Below, one piece after another: positions 8,070-17,101 of a stretch of 64,000 nt of DNA. Position 1 is the first letter of the stretch. Every line of letters begins with the position of its first letter. The position numbers were made by a program, and so were the translations under genes. Below the pieces are notes generated by a model. That model was not told the origin of the DNA. It did not search any database and saw only the letters and a program-made list of their open reading frames with translations. Where the stretch lies: assembly GCF_013364155.1 (NCBI RefSeq), contig NZ_CP054916.1, positions 5,887,001 to 5,951,000 on the forward strand. The letters run 5' to 3'. The DNA comes from Streptomyces sp. NA02950 (GTDB lineage: Bacteria > Actinomycetota > Actinomycetes > Streptomycetales > Streptomycetaceae).

Positions 8070-8904
8070 GCGTACGGCCGGCCGGGGGGACGGCTCGGTG
8101 CTGCTCCAGGGGTTGCGCGCCTATGTGCTGATCGTGGGGATGTGGGTGCGCTCGACGATGGCGTACCGCACTTCGTTCCTCCTCATGACGCTGGGGAACT
8201 TCGCCGCGACCGGACTGGACTTCGTGGCCATCGCGCTGATGTTCTCGCACATCGGCAGCCTCGGCGGGTTCACCCTGCCGGAGGTGGCCCTGCTCTACGG
8301 CACCACCAGTACCGCGTTCGGCCTCGCCGACCTGCTGCTCGGCACTATGGAGCGGATCGGCCGCCGGGTGCGGGACGGCACGATGGACACCCTGCTGGTG
8401 CGGCCGGTGCCGATCCTGGCCCAGGTCGCCGCCGACCGGTTCGCGCTGCGCAGGCTCGGCCGGATCAGTCAGGGGGCGCTGCTGCTGGGCTGGGCGCTGG
8501 TCCGGCTGGACATCGACTGGACGCTCGACCGGGTGTTGCTGATGCCGGTGATGCTGCTGAGCGGCGGTGTCATCTTCGGGTCGGTGTTCGTGCTCGGCGG
8601 CGCCTTCCAGTTCTGGGCCGCGGACGCGAGCGAGGTGCAGAACTCGGTGACGTACGGCGGGAACACGCTGTTGCAGTATCCGCCGACGATCTTCGCCAAG
8701 GAACTGCTGCGCGGCGTCACCTTCGTCATTCCGCTGGCCTTCGTCAACTGGCTGCCCGCGCTGCACATCCTGGGCCGCCCCGATCCGCTGGGCCTGCCCG
8801 GCTGGATCGGGTTCGGCGCGCCGCTGGTCGCGGCCGGGTGCTGTGCGCCGGCGGGGCTGGCCTGGCGGGCGGGGCTGCGGGCGTACCGGAGTACGGGGAG
8901 CTGA
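8062..8904 (+). CDS. ABC-2 type exporter permease, second subunit
   Basis: GTG 8062 overlaps the end of the first permease gene by 8 bases, suggesting translational coupling, and gives 280 residues. The layout mirrors the first subunit: six hydrophobic stretches and the coupling segment ERIGRRVRDGTMDTLLVRPVP, so the two probably form a heterodimer. The tail RAGLRAYRSTGS ends four bases before the ATPase gene. Confidence 0.85.
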   Translation: MGERTAGRGDGSVLLQGLRAYVLIVGMWVRSTMAYRTSFLLMTLGNFAATGLDFVAIALMFSHIGSLGGFTLPEVALLYGTTSTAFGLADLLLGTMERIGRRVRDGTMDTLLVRPVPILAQVAADRFALRRLGRISQGALLLGWALVRLDIDWTLDRVLLMPVMLLSGGVIFGSVFVLGGAFQFWAADASEVQNSVTYGGNTLLQYPPTIFAKELLRGVTFVIPLAFVNWLPALHILGRPDPLGLPGWIGFGAPLVAAGCCAPAGLAWRAGLRAYRSTGS

Positions 8905-8907
8905 GGG

Positions 8908-9996
8908 ATGGACGGGACGGGCGGTACGGGCGGCTCCGGCGACGCCCTGATCGAGCTGGACGGGGTGGAGAAGGTCTTCGAGGTACGGCGCCGCGCCGGG
9001 CTGCTGCGCCGTGAGCGGCGTCAGGTGCGCGCGGTGGACGGCATCAGTTTCCGGGTGCGGCGCGGTGAGATGGTCGGTTACATCGGGCCCAACGGAGCGG
9101 GGAAGTCCACCACCATCAAGATGCTGACGGGGATTCTGCTGCCCAGCGGAGGCCGGGTGAGGGTCGCGGGGATCGACCCCTCGCGGGAGCGGACCCGGCT
9201 CGCCCGCCGGATCGGGGTGGTCTTCGGCCAGCGCACCACCCTGTGGTGGGATCTGCCGCTGCGTGACTCCTACGCGCTGGTGCGGCGGATGTACCGGATC
9301 CCGGACGCCCGGTACCGGGAGAACCTGGACCGCTGTGTGGAACTGCTGAACCTCGGCGCGCTGCTGGAGGTGCCGGTGCGTCAGCTCTCGCTCGGCCAGC
9401 GGATGCGCGGTGACATCGCGGCGGCCCTGCTGCACGACCCGGAGGTGCTGTACCTCGACGAGCCGACGATCGGGCTCGATGTGGTCAGCAAGGCGAAGGT
9501 GCGGGAGTTCCTGCGGGATCTGAACGCCGAGCGCGGCACCACCGTGCTGCTGACCACCCATGACCTCACCGACATCGAACAGCTGTGCCGACGGGTGATG
9601 GTGATCGACCACGGTCGGCTGGTCCACGACGGCGGGCTGGACGCGCTGCACGCGGTGGGGGAGAGCGAACGCACGCTGGTGGTGGACCTGGAGCGGGAGA
9701 TGGCGCCCATCGAGATCCCGGGTGCCCGGACGGTACGGGTCGAAGGGCCCCGGCAGTGGCTGGCGTTCCCGGCGACCAGCAGCGCGGCGCCCGTGGTCGC
9801 GGCGGTGGCCGACGGCTATCCGCTGGTGGACCTGTCGCTGCGGGAACCCGACATCGAGGACGTCATCGCGCGCCTGCTCCTCCCCGGGCGGGACGGGGCC
9901 CATGACCGTGACACGGCCCCGGACGCAGCCCGGGATGCGGACATCGACGCGGTCCGTGACGGCGCGGAAGGCACGGCCGACGCTACGGAAACGTAA
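8908..9996 (+). CDS. ABC exporter ATP-binding protein
   Basis: The 362-residue ATPase has Walker A GPNGAGKST (60-68), a Q-loop region (VVFGQRTTLWWDLPL), the signature LSLGQRMRGDIAAALLHDP, Walker B VLYLDEPTIGLD and the switch His (LLTTHD). An extended C-terminal domain (about 245-362) ends in an acidic Asp/Ala/Thr-rich tail. It is the third gene of the operon with the two ABC-2 permeases and powers export through them. Confidence 0.95.
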   Translation: MDGTGGTGGSGDALIELDGVEKVFEVRRRAGLLRRERRQVRAVDGISFRVRRGEMVGYIGPNGAGKSTTIKMLTGILLPSGGRVRVAGIDPSRERTRLARRIGVVFGQRTTLWWDLPLRDSYALVRRMYRIPDARYRENLDRCVELLNLGALLEVPVRQLSLGQRMRGDIAAALLHDPEVLYLDEPTIGLDVVSKAKVREFLRDLNAERGTTVLLTTHDLTDIEQLCRRVMVIDHGRLVHDGGLDALHAVGESERTLVVDLEREMAPIEIPGARTVRVEGPRQWLAFPATSSAAPVVAAVADGYPLVDLSLREPDIEDVIARLLLPGRDGAHDRDTAPDAARDADIDAVRDGAEGTADATET

Positions 9997-10033
9997 CGCC
10001 GCCGAGCCGGGCACCCGCCATTACGCTGTCCGT

Positions 10034-10858
10034 ATGACAAGCGCTGGTTCTTCCCAGGGGGCGAGCCCCGACGTTCCGGGCGAATCCCAGATGCGGGCCT
10101 CCGATGCCGAGCGCGAACGGATCGCCGAGGTGCTCAGGGAAGCCGTCGCCGAAGGCCGCCTCGATATGGAGGAGTTCGAGGAGCGGCTGGACGCGGCGTA
10201 CAAGGCGCGCACCCACGCCCAGCTGGAGCCGCTGGTCAGGGACCTCCCGGTGCCCGGCACCGGGTCCGGCACGCTGCCCGCGCCCGACCGCCGCGAGGAG
10301 TGGAGCGAGCGGATCGGGGGCACGCCCACCTCCCGTATGGCCGTCGCGGTCATGGGCGGTTTCCAGCGTAAGGGCACCTGGACCGCGCCGCGCGGCTTCA
10401 CCGCCATCACCCTCATGGGCGGCGGCGAGATCGATCTGCGTGAGGCCCGCTTCGAGGGCCGCGAGACGGTGATCCGCTGCTTCGCGCTCATGGGCGGGGT
10501 GCAGGTCATCGTGGGGCCGGAGGTCGAGATCCACGTCGGCGGCATCGGCATCATGGGCGGCTTCGACCAGAGCGGGGAGGCCGGCGGCGAACCCGGTGCG
10601 CCCCGGGTGACCGTGACCGGGCTGGCGATCTTCGGCGGGGTCAGTGTCGAGCGCAGGCTGCGCAAGGCGGAGCAGCGGCGGCTGAAGGCCGAGCGCCGCC
10701 AGCTCAGGGCCGAGCGCAGGGAGCTGCTGCGGGCCGAGCGCCGTGAGCGGCGGGAGGAGCGCCGGGAGGACCGCCGGGGCGGGCACGAGGAGCGGCTGGA
10801 GGGCCACTGGGGCACGCACCGGCGGGTGTCCTTCGAGAAGGACCGCCCCGAGGACTGA
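10034..10858 (+). CDS. DUF1707/LiaF-like membrane-stress protein
   Basis: The 274-residue protein begins at ATG 10034, 37 bases after the ABC ATPase. Residues about 21-75 (RASDAERERIAEVLREAVAEGRLDMEEFEERLDAAYKA, given here in shortened sense as the DUF1707 pattern) are the DUF1707 domain. The middle has repeated MGG turns (AVMGGFQRKG, ITLMGGGEIDLR, FALMGGVQVIV) like the C-terminal beta-helix of LiaF cell-wall-antibiotic response proteins. The last 70 residues are an Arg/Glu-rich coiled-coil-like tail. No membrane helix is seen. A link to envelope stress is inferred from the family. Confidence 0.8.
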   Translation: MTSAGSSQGASPDVPGESQMRASDAERERIAEVLREAVAEGRLDMEEFEERLDAAYKARTHAQLEPLVRDLPVPGTGSGTLPAPDRREEWSERIGGTPTSRMAVAVMGGFQRKGTWTAPRGFTAITLMGGGEIDLREARFEGRETVIRCFALMGGVQVIVGPEVEIHVGGIGIMGGFDQSGEAGGEPGAPRVTVTGLAIFGGVSVERRLRKAEQRRLKAERRQLRAERRELLRAERRERREERREDRRGGHEERLEGHWGTHRRVSFEKDRPED

Positions 10859-10896
10859 GGGGACTGAGCGACCGGGTCCCGGGCGGCCCCGCGGCC

Positions 10897-12219
10897 TTAC
10901 AGCGTGGCCGCCGCGGTGCTCTTCAGGTGGTCCAGGTTCAGCGCCCGCGCCATCGCCCGGTAGCCCGCGTCGCTCGGGTGCAGATGGTCGCCCGAGTCGT
11001 AGATGGGCCGCAGCCGCAGCGGGCTGATCGGGTCGCGCAGCGCCTTGTCGAAGTCGACGACCGCGTCGAAGACCTTGCCGGAGCGGATCTGGGTGTTGAT
11101 CTGCTCCCGTACGGCGTCCAGCTGCGGGGTGTAGCCGCGGTGGCCGTAGAAGGGCGTCAGGGTGGCGCCGACGACCCGCAGGCCCCGGGCGTGCGCCTGC
11201 TCGGTCATCCGCTTCAGCCCGCTCACGATCTTGTTCGGGTCGGTCTGGTGAGGAATGCGGAGTATGTCGTTGATACCCAGTTCGATGACCACGGCCTTGA
11301 CGCCGGTGCGCGAGAGCACATCGCGGTTGAACCGGGAAAGCCCGCTGGGGTTGTTGGGCGGGTACTGGGTGCCGTCGCTCAGCACGCGGTTGCCGCTGAT
11401 CCCCTGGTTGAGCACGCCCAGCCGGGGCGCTCCGGGCTCGGTGCGCAGCCGCTCGGCGAGGAAGTCGGTCCACCGGCGGTTGGCCCCGGCGGTGGAGGTG
11501 ATGCCGTCGGTGATCGAGTCACCGATCACGGCGACCGAGCCCTGCGCCTCCTTGGACCACACGTCCACGGCGGTCAGATAGCGCCAGTACGGGCTCTGCT
11601 CGGTGTACGCCGCGCCCGCGGTGTCCTCCGTGCGGTCGCCGCGCGCCATGTAGGAGGTCTGGCGGGCGTGCGGGTGGTAGGTGACCGAGCCGGCCGTCTG
11701 CGGGGCGTAGGTGGTGACCAGCAGGTCCGCGGCGTCCGGGATGGTCAGCCGGACCGGGTCGCTGGTGGCCGCCTTGCCGGGCGGGATGGTCACCCAGGCG
11801 CGGTTGCCGAAGGTCAGGCGGCGCATCGTACCGGCCGCGGCGGTGGGGTTGCTGGGGGCGGCCGCCAGCGCCAGCGAGGCATGCGTGATCGTCAGCGGGC
11901 GGGCGCTGTAGAAGTTGGAGAGCTGGATCCGGGCGCTGGAGCCGCCGACGCTGGTGCGGACCACGTTCCGTATCGACATGCCGGACAGTCCGCGCAAGGT
12001 GGTCTTCGGCTCGGCGGCGGCGGCCGAGGTGGACCAGGTGCCGACCCAGGAACCGGACGAGGCCGGGTCGGCGGAGCCCCGGGTCCGGGCTCCGGTGTCC
12101 ATGTCGTCCTTGTCGCCGCCGAGCCCGATGAATATCGCGGTCGAGACGAGGATCACCACGGCCGCCAGCGCAGCGAGCACGGTGTAGCCCGTGCGTCTGG
12201 GCATAGGGGGCACGCTCAT
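10897..12219 (-). CDS. Secreted SGNH/GDSL-family hydrolase
   Basis: ATG 12219 gives 440 residues beginning MSVPPMPRRTGYTVL with an N-terminal hydrophobic anchor or signal (about 11-33). The frame stays open upstream to 13236, but that extension lies antisense to a well-supported gene. The N-terminal half is beta-rich. The C-terminal half has the SGNH blocks: GDSITDG (catalytic Ser), GISGNRVL (Gly), ELGINDIL (Asn) and DHLHPSDAGY (Asp and His). It probably deacylates an extracellular lipid or ester; the substrate is unknown. Confidence 0.9.
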   Translation of the reverse strand: MSVPPMPRRTGYTVLAALAAVVILVSTAIFIGLGGDKDDMDTGARTRGSADPASSGSWVGTWSTSAAAAEPKTTLRGLSGMSIRNVVRTSVGGSSARIQLSNFYSARPLTITHASLALAAAPSNPTAAAGTMRRLTFGNRAWVTIPPGKAATSDPVRLTIPDAADLLVTTYAPQTAGSVTYHPHARQTSYMARGDRTEDTAGAAYTEQSPYWRYLTAVDVWSKEAQGSVAVIGDSITDGITSTAGANRRWTDFLAERLRTEPGAPRLGVLNQGISGNRVLSDGTQYPPNNPSGLSRFNRDVLSRTGVKAVVIELGINDILRIPHQTDPNKIVSGLKRMTEQAHARGLRVVGATLTPFYGHRGYTPQLDAVREQINTQIRSGKVFDAVVDFDKALRDPISPLRLRPIYDSGDHLHPSDAGYRAMARALNLDHLKSTAAATL

Positions 12220-12448
12220 GGGCGGGGGTCTCCTCGGGCGGCGGAGCTCGAGGCTCCGATACGTGGACGGGAACTGCGAGTGTGTCAGCAGCGCCGAAAG
12301 GTCCGGTCGGTCCCCCATGATCCCATGGCGGGCTGCGGATCCGCCCGTCGGCCTGCCCCCAGTGTGCGGGGTCGCTCCCCCGGACAGACGACGGGAACCC
12401 GCCGTTCGTTCCAACAAGTGGGCGACCGAAACAGGAAAGAGACAATGC

Positions 12449-13801
12449 ATGAGGGGACGGCGCGACCGGGTGGAGCGAATGGACCGGACAACAGCGGGTG
12501 ATACGGCGCACAGACCGCCCGGCGGCGGTCCGGCCGGCCTCACCGCGGACACCCCGCTCGACCAGGAGCGGCGGCGCGGTGTGCGGCGGATGAAGGCTTT
12601 CGCCACCGGTCTGCTGCTCGCCGTCGCGCTGGTGTACACCCTCGCCGAGTGGGCAGCCTCCTCCGGGGCCGGCGGCTGGGCCGGATATGTCGCCGCGGCC
12701 GCCGAGGCGGGCATGGTCGGCGCGCTGGCCGACTGGTTCGCGGTCACCGCGCTCTTCCGGCGGCCGATGGGGCTGCCCATCCCGCACACCGCCATCATTC
12801 CCACCAAGAAGGACCAGCTCGGGACGAGCCTGGGCGAGTTCGTCGGGGAGAACTTCCTCTCCGGTGACGTGGTACGGATGCGGCTGCGCACCGTCGGTAT
12901 CGCCGAGCGGCTCGGCACCTGGCTGGCCGAACCCGCGCACGCCGACCGGGTGACGGACGAGCTGGCCACCGCGCTGCGCGGGGCGCTCACGGTGCTGCGC
13001 GACTCCGATGTGCAGGCGGTGGTGGGCGAGGCCATCACCCGGCGGGCCGACGCCCAGGAGATCGCGCCGGGCCTCGGCAAGCTGCTGGCGCACATCGTCG
13101 CCGACGGCGGCCACCACCGCGCCGTCGACCTGGTGTGTCTGCGCGCCCACGACTGGCTGGTCGAGCACAACGAATCGGTGATGGACGCGGTGACCGGCGG
13201 CGCGCCCGGCTGGACGCCGCGCTTCGTGGACCGCAAGGTGGGCGAGCGGGTCTACCGGGAACTGCTGCGCTTCGTGAGTGAGATGCGTGACATGCCCGCC
13301 CATCCGGCGCGCGGCGCCGTGGACCGCTTCCTCACCGACTTCGCCGAGGACCTCCAGTCGCACACCGAGACCCGGGCGCGGGTCGAGCGGCTGAAAGGGG
13401 AGGTACTGGGGCGCGCCGAGGTGCAGGACCTGATCGCCTCGACCTGGGCCTCGGTGCGTTCGATGATCGTCGCGGCGGCCGAGGACGAGCGCAGTGAGCT
13501 GCGGCGCAGGGCGCGGACGGCCATTCTGTCGCTGGGTACGCGGATGGTGACGGACACACGGCTGCGCGGCAAGGTCGACGGATGGCTGGAAGACGCCGCC
13601 GTCTATGTGGTGACGACCTATCGGGACGAAATCACCTCGCTGATCACCGAGACGGTGGCGGGGTGGGACGCCGAGCACACCTCACGGAAGATCGAGGCCC
13701 ATATCGGGCGGGATCTCCAGTTCATCCGGATCAACGGCACGGTGGTGGGCGCGCTCGCCGGGCTTGTCATCTACACGGCCTCGCGCGCGCTGGGCGGTTG
13801 A
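12449..13801 (+). CDS. DUF445 family membrane protein
   Basis: The 450-residue protein carries the DUF445 pattern: an N-terminal helix pair around MKAFATGLLLAVALVYTLAE, then GALADWFAVTALFRRPMGLPIPHTAIIP, a long helical cytoplasmic region, and a C-terminal hydrophobic helix (INGTVVGALAGLVIYTASRAL). ATG 12449 is chosen; GTG 12470 and ATG 12479 are in frame and cannot be excluded because none has an ideally spaced ribosome site. The function of the family is unknown. It diverges from the SGNH hydrolase across a 230-base gap in which I see no gene. Confidence 0.85.
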   Translation: MRGRRDRVERMDRTTAGDTAHRPPGGGPAGLTADTPLDQERRRGVRRMKAFATGLLLAVALVYTLAEWAASSGAGGWAGYVAAAAEAGMVGALADWFAVTALFRRPMGLPIPHTAIIPTKKDQLGTSLGEFVGENFLSGDVVRMRLRTVGIAERLGTWLAEPAHADRVTDELATALRGALTVLRDSDVQAVVGEAITRRADAQEIAPGLGKLLAHIVADGGHHRAVDLVCLRAHDWLVEHNESVMDAVTGGAPGWTPRFVDRKVGERVYRELLRFVSEMRDMPAHPARGAVDRFLTDFAEDLQSHTETRARVERLKGEVLGRAEVQDLIASTWASVRSMIVAAAEDERSELRRRARTAILSLGTRMVTDTRLRGKVDGWLEDAAVYVVTTYRDEITSLITETVAGWDAEHTSRKIEAHIGRDLQFIRINGTVVGALAGLVIYTASRALGG

Positions 13802-13865
13802 GGGCGCACGTCCGTCGATGGGCGCATGTCCGTTGCGGGGCGCGCGCCCGGCGGGCGCATGTCCG
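13802..13865. repeat. Three direct copies of GGGCGCAYGTCCG
   Basis: The 13-base motif occurs at 13802-13814 (with ACG), 13820-13832 and 13853-13865 (with ATG), in the short gap between the DUF445 and sortase genes. The spacing is 18 and 33 bases. It may be an iterated regulator site or a duplicated gene-end fragment. Confidence 0.55.
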
Positions 13866-13936
13866 CTGTCGGGCGCGCGGCTCTGGAAGGTGCGGGCGGC
13901 AGGTCCTATGGTGCCCCTCCCCGGAGGGAGGCCGGT

Positions 13937-14785
13937 GTGCGACGTCAACGATGCCAGGGGCCGCGGGAGCGGCGGTTACGGCGGAGCGGAGCCCGGCGGG
14001 GGCGGCGCGCGGTGGCCGCCCGGGTGCTGTGGACCTCGGGTGAGCTGGCGGTCACCCTCGGGCTTGTCGCCCTGCTCTTCGTCGTCCATGAGCTGTGGTT
14101 GACCAACCGCCAGGCGCGGCAGGGCGCCGCACGCGAGGTGGCGGCCCTGGAGCGGGAGTGGCGTACCCGGGGCCCCGGCGACCGCACCGCACCGGAGGCG
14201 GACCCGCGGGACGCCTCCCCGGCCGGGGGAGGCCCGGAGCGCGACCGCGCCGCCACCGCCCGCACCGGCCCGGGGACCAGTGGCGGCAGTGCCCCGCGGC
14301 GGGACCAGTCGTACGCCGTGCTGCGCATCCCGCGGATCGGGCTCACGGTCCCGGTCGCCGAGGGCGTCAGCCGGTCCGCCGTGCTCAACAAGGGGTACGT
14401 GGGTCACTATCCGGGGACCGCCCAGCCCGGCCGGGCGGGGAACGTCGCGCTCGCCGGGCACCGCAACACCCACGGCGAGCCGTTCCGCCGGCTCGACGAG
14501 GTGCGTCCCGGGGACACACTGCGCATCGACACCGCGGACGCCCGCTACACGTATGTGGCCGACCGCACCCTGCCGCGGACCTCGCCGTCCGACGGCACGG
14601 TGATCGCGAAGGTGCCGTACAGCTCGGCCCGTCCGCGGCAGCGCTACACCGAACCCGGCTACTATCTCACGCTGACCACCTGCACCCCCGAATTCACCTC
14701 CCGCTACCGGCTGGTGGTGTGGGGGCGGCTGACGTCCGCCGTACCGCGCACCGCCGACGCGGGCGGCCAGGGCGCGGGCGGCTAG
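13937..14785 (+). CDS. Class E sortase
   Basis: GTG 13937 lies five bases after GGAGGGAGG and gives 282 residues. A basic N-terminus leads to one transmembrane helix (about residues 36-56), a Pro/Gly/Arg-rich linker, and the sortase barrel from SYAVLRIPRIGLTVPV. The catalytic His is in LAGHRNTHGEPFRRL, the Cys in TLTTCTPEF and the Arg in SRYRLVVWG. Class E sortases of actinobacteria attach proteins bearing LAxTG signals, and a LAETG protein is encoded at 20137. Codon 14 is TTA (13976-13978) if this start is right, implying bldA dependence. Confidence 0.92.
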   Translation: MRRQRCQGPRERRLRRSGARRGRRAVAARVLWTSGELAVTLGLVALLFVVHELWLTNRQARQGAAREVAALEREWRTRGPGDRTAPEADPRDASPAGGGPERDRAATARTGPGTSGGSAPRRDQSYAVLRIPRIGLTVPVAEGVSRSAVLNKGYVGHYPGTAQPGRAGNVALAGHRNTHGEPFRRLDEVRPGDTLRIDTADARYTYVADRTLPRTSPSDGTVIAKVPYSSARPRQRYTEPGYYLTLTTCTPEFTSRYRLVVWGRLTSAVPRTADAGGQGAGG

Positions 14786-14845
14786 ACTGACCGGACTCAA
14801 GCGAGCGGGGGCGCGGGGGAGCGCCGGGAAGAGGGGAACAGCGGG

Positions 14846-15172
14846 GTGACCCACCGGTTCGAGCGGCTGCGGATGCACCTGGGGGTGTGTCTGTTCCTGC
14901 TGACCGGGGCCCTGCTGACACAGACCGGTCTGATGAGCGCCGTTGCGCTCGCCGCCACCACGGCCGCCACCGCCGCCGTTGCCGCGGCGCTGCTGACCCG
15001 CGCGCTGCTGGCCTCCCACGGCAGGGTGCCCACTCCGCCGGGCCGGGTTCGCACGGCGATCCGGGACCGGGAGCGCCGTACCGCCTTTCTGCCCCAGCGG
15101 GATCCGGACGCCTCGGGGCGCCCGCGGCCGCGGGCGCCGGGCCGTCGCCTGCCGACGGCCGCGCAGGCGTAA
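14846..15172 (+). CDS. Small two-helix membrane protein (DUF6412-like)
   Basis: The 108-residue protein starts at GTG 14846. Two hydrophobic stretches (about 11-27 and 30-55) are followed by a basic, Pro-rich cytoplasmic tail (GRVRTAIRDRERRTAFLPQRD). The tail motif RTAFLPQRDPDASGRPRPRAPG is typical of a small family found beside YidC-like genes in streptomycetes, as here. Its function is unknown. Confidence 0.75.
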   Translation: MTHRFERLRMHLGVCLFLLTGALLTQTGLMSAVALAATTAATAAVAAALLTRALLASHGRVPTPPGRVRTAIRDRERRTAFLPQRDPDASGRPRPRAPGRRLPTAAQA

Positions 15173-15305
15173 CGCGTAGGCACCCCACCGCACCACCCAC
15201 CACTGCCTCACGCACCGGCGCACACCACCCGTACCGCCGCCATGCCGCGCGGCTTGTCACGCCGATCCACCTCATCCGGCACGACGAGATCCGCGGAGTT
15301 CTCCC

Positions 15306-15977
15306 ATGTCTCTCTTCTCCTGCCTCGGCAGCCTGTTGTCCACCATCGCCGATCAACTCGACCCGCTGTTCGGGGCGTCGGCGACGGCCGCCGCGATCGT
15401 GGTCTTCACGCTCGGCGTCCGCGCCGCGCTGCACCCGCTGACCCGGGCGGCGGTGCGTGGTGAGAAGGCGCGGGCCCGGCTGGCCCCGAAGTTCGCCGAG
15501 CTGAGCCGCCGCCACCGGAGCGACCCCGAGCGGATGCGGCGCGCCCTGGGCGAGTTGCGGGCCGAGGAGGGTTCCTCGCCGATGACGGGCTGTCTTCCGG
15601 CCGTCGTCCAGCTCCCCGTCTTCTTCGTCATGTACCACGTCTTCTCCACCGGAAGCGGCGCCGGGGACCTGCTGGACCACACCCTGGCGGGTGCTCCGCT
15701 GGGCGGCCGGTGGGACGGGGCGCTGGGCGGCTCGCAGGGGCTGGTCCACCTCGCCCTCTTCGTGCTGATCGCGGCGGTGGCGACCTGGACCTGGTGGCGC
15801 GCCCGCAGGACGGCCGTGCCCGGGGCGTCGCCCGGTCTGGCCCGGGTTCTGCCGCTGCTGTCCTTCGGCACCCTCGTCACCGCCGCCGTGGTCCCGCTGG
15901 CGGCGGGGCTGTACCTCGCGACCAGTACGACGTGGACGGCGGTGGAGCGGGCGCTGCTGCACCGCGGCGCAAGCTGA
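15306..15977 (+). CDS. YidC/Oxa1-family membrane insertase (short paralogue)
   Basis: The 223-residue protein has the Oxa1 core: a first helix (AAAIVVFTLGVRAALHPLT), a conserved charged hairpin (LAPKFAELSRRHRSDPERM), then FFVMYHVF and further hydrophobic segments. The hydrophilic-groove Arg (VRAALHPL) is present. It is shorter than the main YidC, lacks the long periplasmic domain and sits away from the usual rnpA/yidC locus, so it is probably a second insertase, perhaps for small membrane proteins such as its upstream neighbour. Confidence 0.85.
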   Translation: MSLFSCLGSLLSTIADQLDPLFGASATAAAIVVFTLGVRAALHPLTRAAVRGEKARARLAPKFAELSRRHRSDPERMRRALGELRAEEGSSPMTGCLPAVVQLPVFFVMYHVFSTGSGAGDLLDHTLAGAPLGGRWDGALGGSQGLVHLALFVLIAAVATWTWWRARRTAVPGASPGLARVLPLLSFGTLVTAAVVPLAAGLYLATSTTWTAVERALLHRGAS

Positions 15978-15987
15978 CGAGCCTGGC

Positions 15988-16065
15988 CGGTGGGTGAACA
16001 CGGCCCGCGGGTCCGGTGGATGAACGCCGCCCGCGGGCCGGGTCCCCGATCACGGCCCGCCGGTC
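15988..16065. repeat. Imperfect 26-bp tandem repeat, about three copies
   Basis: Units 15988-16013 and 16014-16039 agree at 22 of 26 positions (shared core CGGTGGnTGAAC and GCCCGCGGG). A third, more diverged unit (about 19 of 26) follows at 16040-16065. The array lies in the 198-base gap before the FAH-family gene. Confidence 0.55.
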
Positions 16066-16175
16066 CGATCCGTGAACAGGCTCTTGCGGAGTGGACAGGG
16101 CTCTTGGAGGATCGTCCGACCAGGCCGTCCCCCGGACTTGCCCCTTCGACCACGTTCGACCGCGGGAGTCGTGAG

Positions 16176-17042
16176 ATGAAGTTGCTGCGTGTGGGACCGG
16201 CGGGCGCGGAACGCCCGGCACTGCTGGACGCCTCGGGCACCCTGCGGGACCTGTCCGGCCTGGTGCCGGAGATCGACGGCGCCCTGCTCGCCGATGACGC
16301 CTCCCTCGCCCGGATACGGCAGGCGGCGACGGCGGAAGGCGCCGGGGCGCTGCCCGCGATCGAGGACGGCGGGGTGCGGATCGGCCCGCCGCTCGCCCGG
16401 ATCGGCAAGATCGTGTGCATCGGGCTGAACTACCACGACCACGCCACCGAGACCGGCGGTGCCATCCCCCAGGAGCCGATCCTCTTCATGAAGGCGCCGG
16501 ACACGGTCGTCGGCCCGCGGGACACCGTGCTCGTTCCGCGCGGCAGTGTGAAGACCGACTGGGAGGTCGAACTCGCCGTGGTGATCGGCCGTACCGCGCG
16601 CTACCTCGACTCCGACGAGGCGGCCCTCGCCTCGGTCGCGGGCTACACCATCGCCCATGATGTCTCCGAGCGCGCCTTCCAGATCGAGCGCGGCGGCCAG
16701 TGGGACAAGGGCAAGAACTGCGAGACGTTCAACCCGCTCGGCCCCTGGCTGGTGACCGCCGACGACGTGCCCGACCCGCAGTCCTTGGGCCTGCGGCTGT
16801 GGGTCAACGGCGAGCTCAAGCAGAACGGCACCACGGCGGACCAGATCTTCGGGGTCGCCCATGTGGTCCGCTATCTCAGCCAGTTCATGACCCTCTACCC
16901 GGGCGATGTCATCAACACCGGCACCCCGGCGGGGGTGGCCCTGGGCCATCCCGAGCCCAAGCCGTATCTGCGCGCGGGCGATGTGGTCGAGCTGGAGATC
17001 GACGGACTGGGCCGCCAGCGCCAGGAGCTGAAGGACGCGTAG
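16176..17042 (+). CDS. Fumarylacetoacetate hydrolase-family protein
   Basis: The 288-residue protein has an N-terminal cap domain and the FAH fold from KIVCIGLNYHDHATETG. Metal-binding acidic residues are in KTDWEVELAVVIG, the catalytic region in YTIAHDVSERAFQIERGGQWDKGKNCETFNPLGPW (key residues His, Glu, Lys), and TGTPAGVALG closes the site. Family members hydrolyse or decarboxylate beta-diketone acids in aromatic or sugar catabolism. The substrate cannot be told, but the adjacent oxidoreductase and ROK regulator favour sugar-acid metabolism. Confidence 0.88.
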   Translation: MKLLRVGPAGAERPALLDASGTLRDLSGLVPEIDGALLADDASLARIRQAATAEGAGALPAIEDGGVRIGPPLARIGKIVCIGLNYHDHATETGGAIPQEPILFMKAPDTVVGPRDTVLVPRGSVKTDWEVELAVVIGRTARYLDSDEAALASVAGYTIAHDVSERAFQIERGGQWDKGKNCETFNPLGPWLVTADDVPDPQSLGLRLWVNGELKQNGTTADQIFGVAHVVRYLSQFMTLYPGDVINTGTPAGVALGHPEPKPYLRAGDVVELEIDGLGRQRQELKDA

Positions 17043-17101
17043 CGCTCCGCGGGAGACGAGGGTGAGCGGGGCCGCCAGGTGCGCAGCCCCGCGTACGACG
17101 G

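Noticed and set aside
7672..10014. 780-codon open frame antisense to the ABC operon
   Set aside because: Composition is Arg/Pro/Gln/His-rich with no domain, and it is fully antisense to three genes with clear motifs. GC-rich DNA often gives such frames.
13098..13236. Very long upstream extension of the SGNH hydrolase frame (start 13236)
   Set aside because: The extension is antisense to DUF445. The signal-anchor start at 12219 fits the family.
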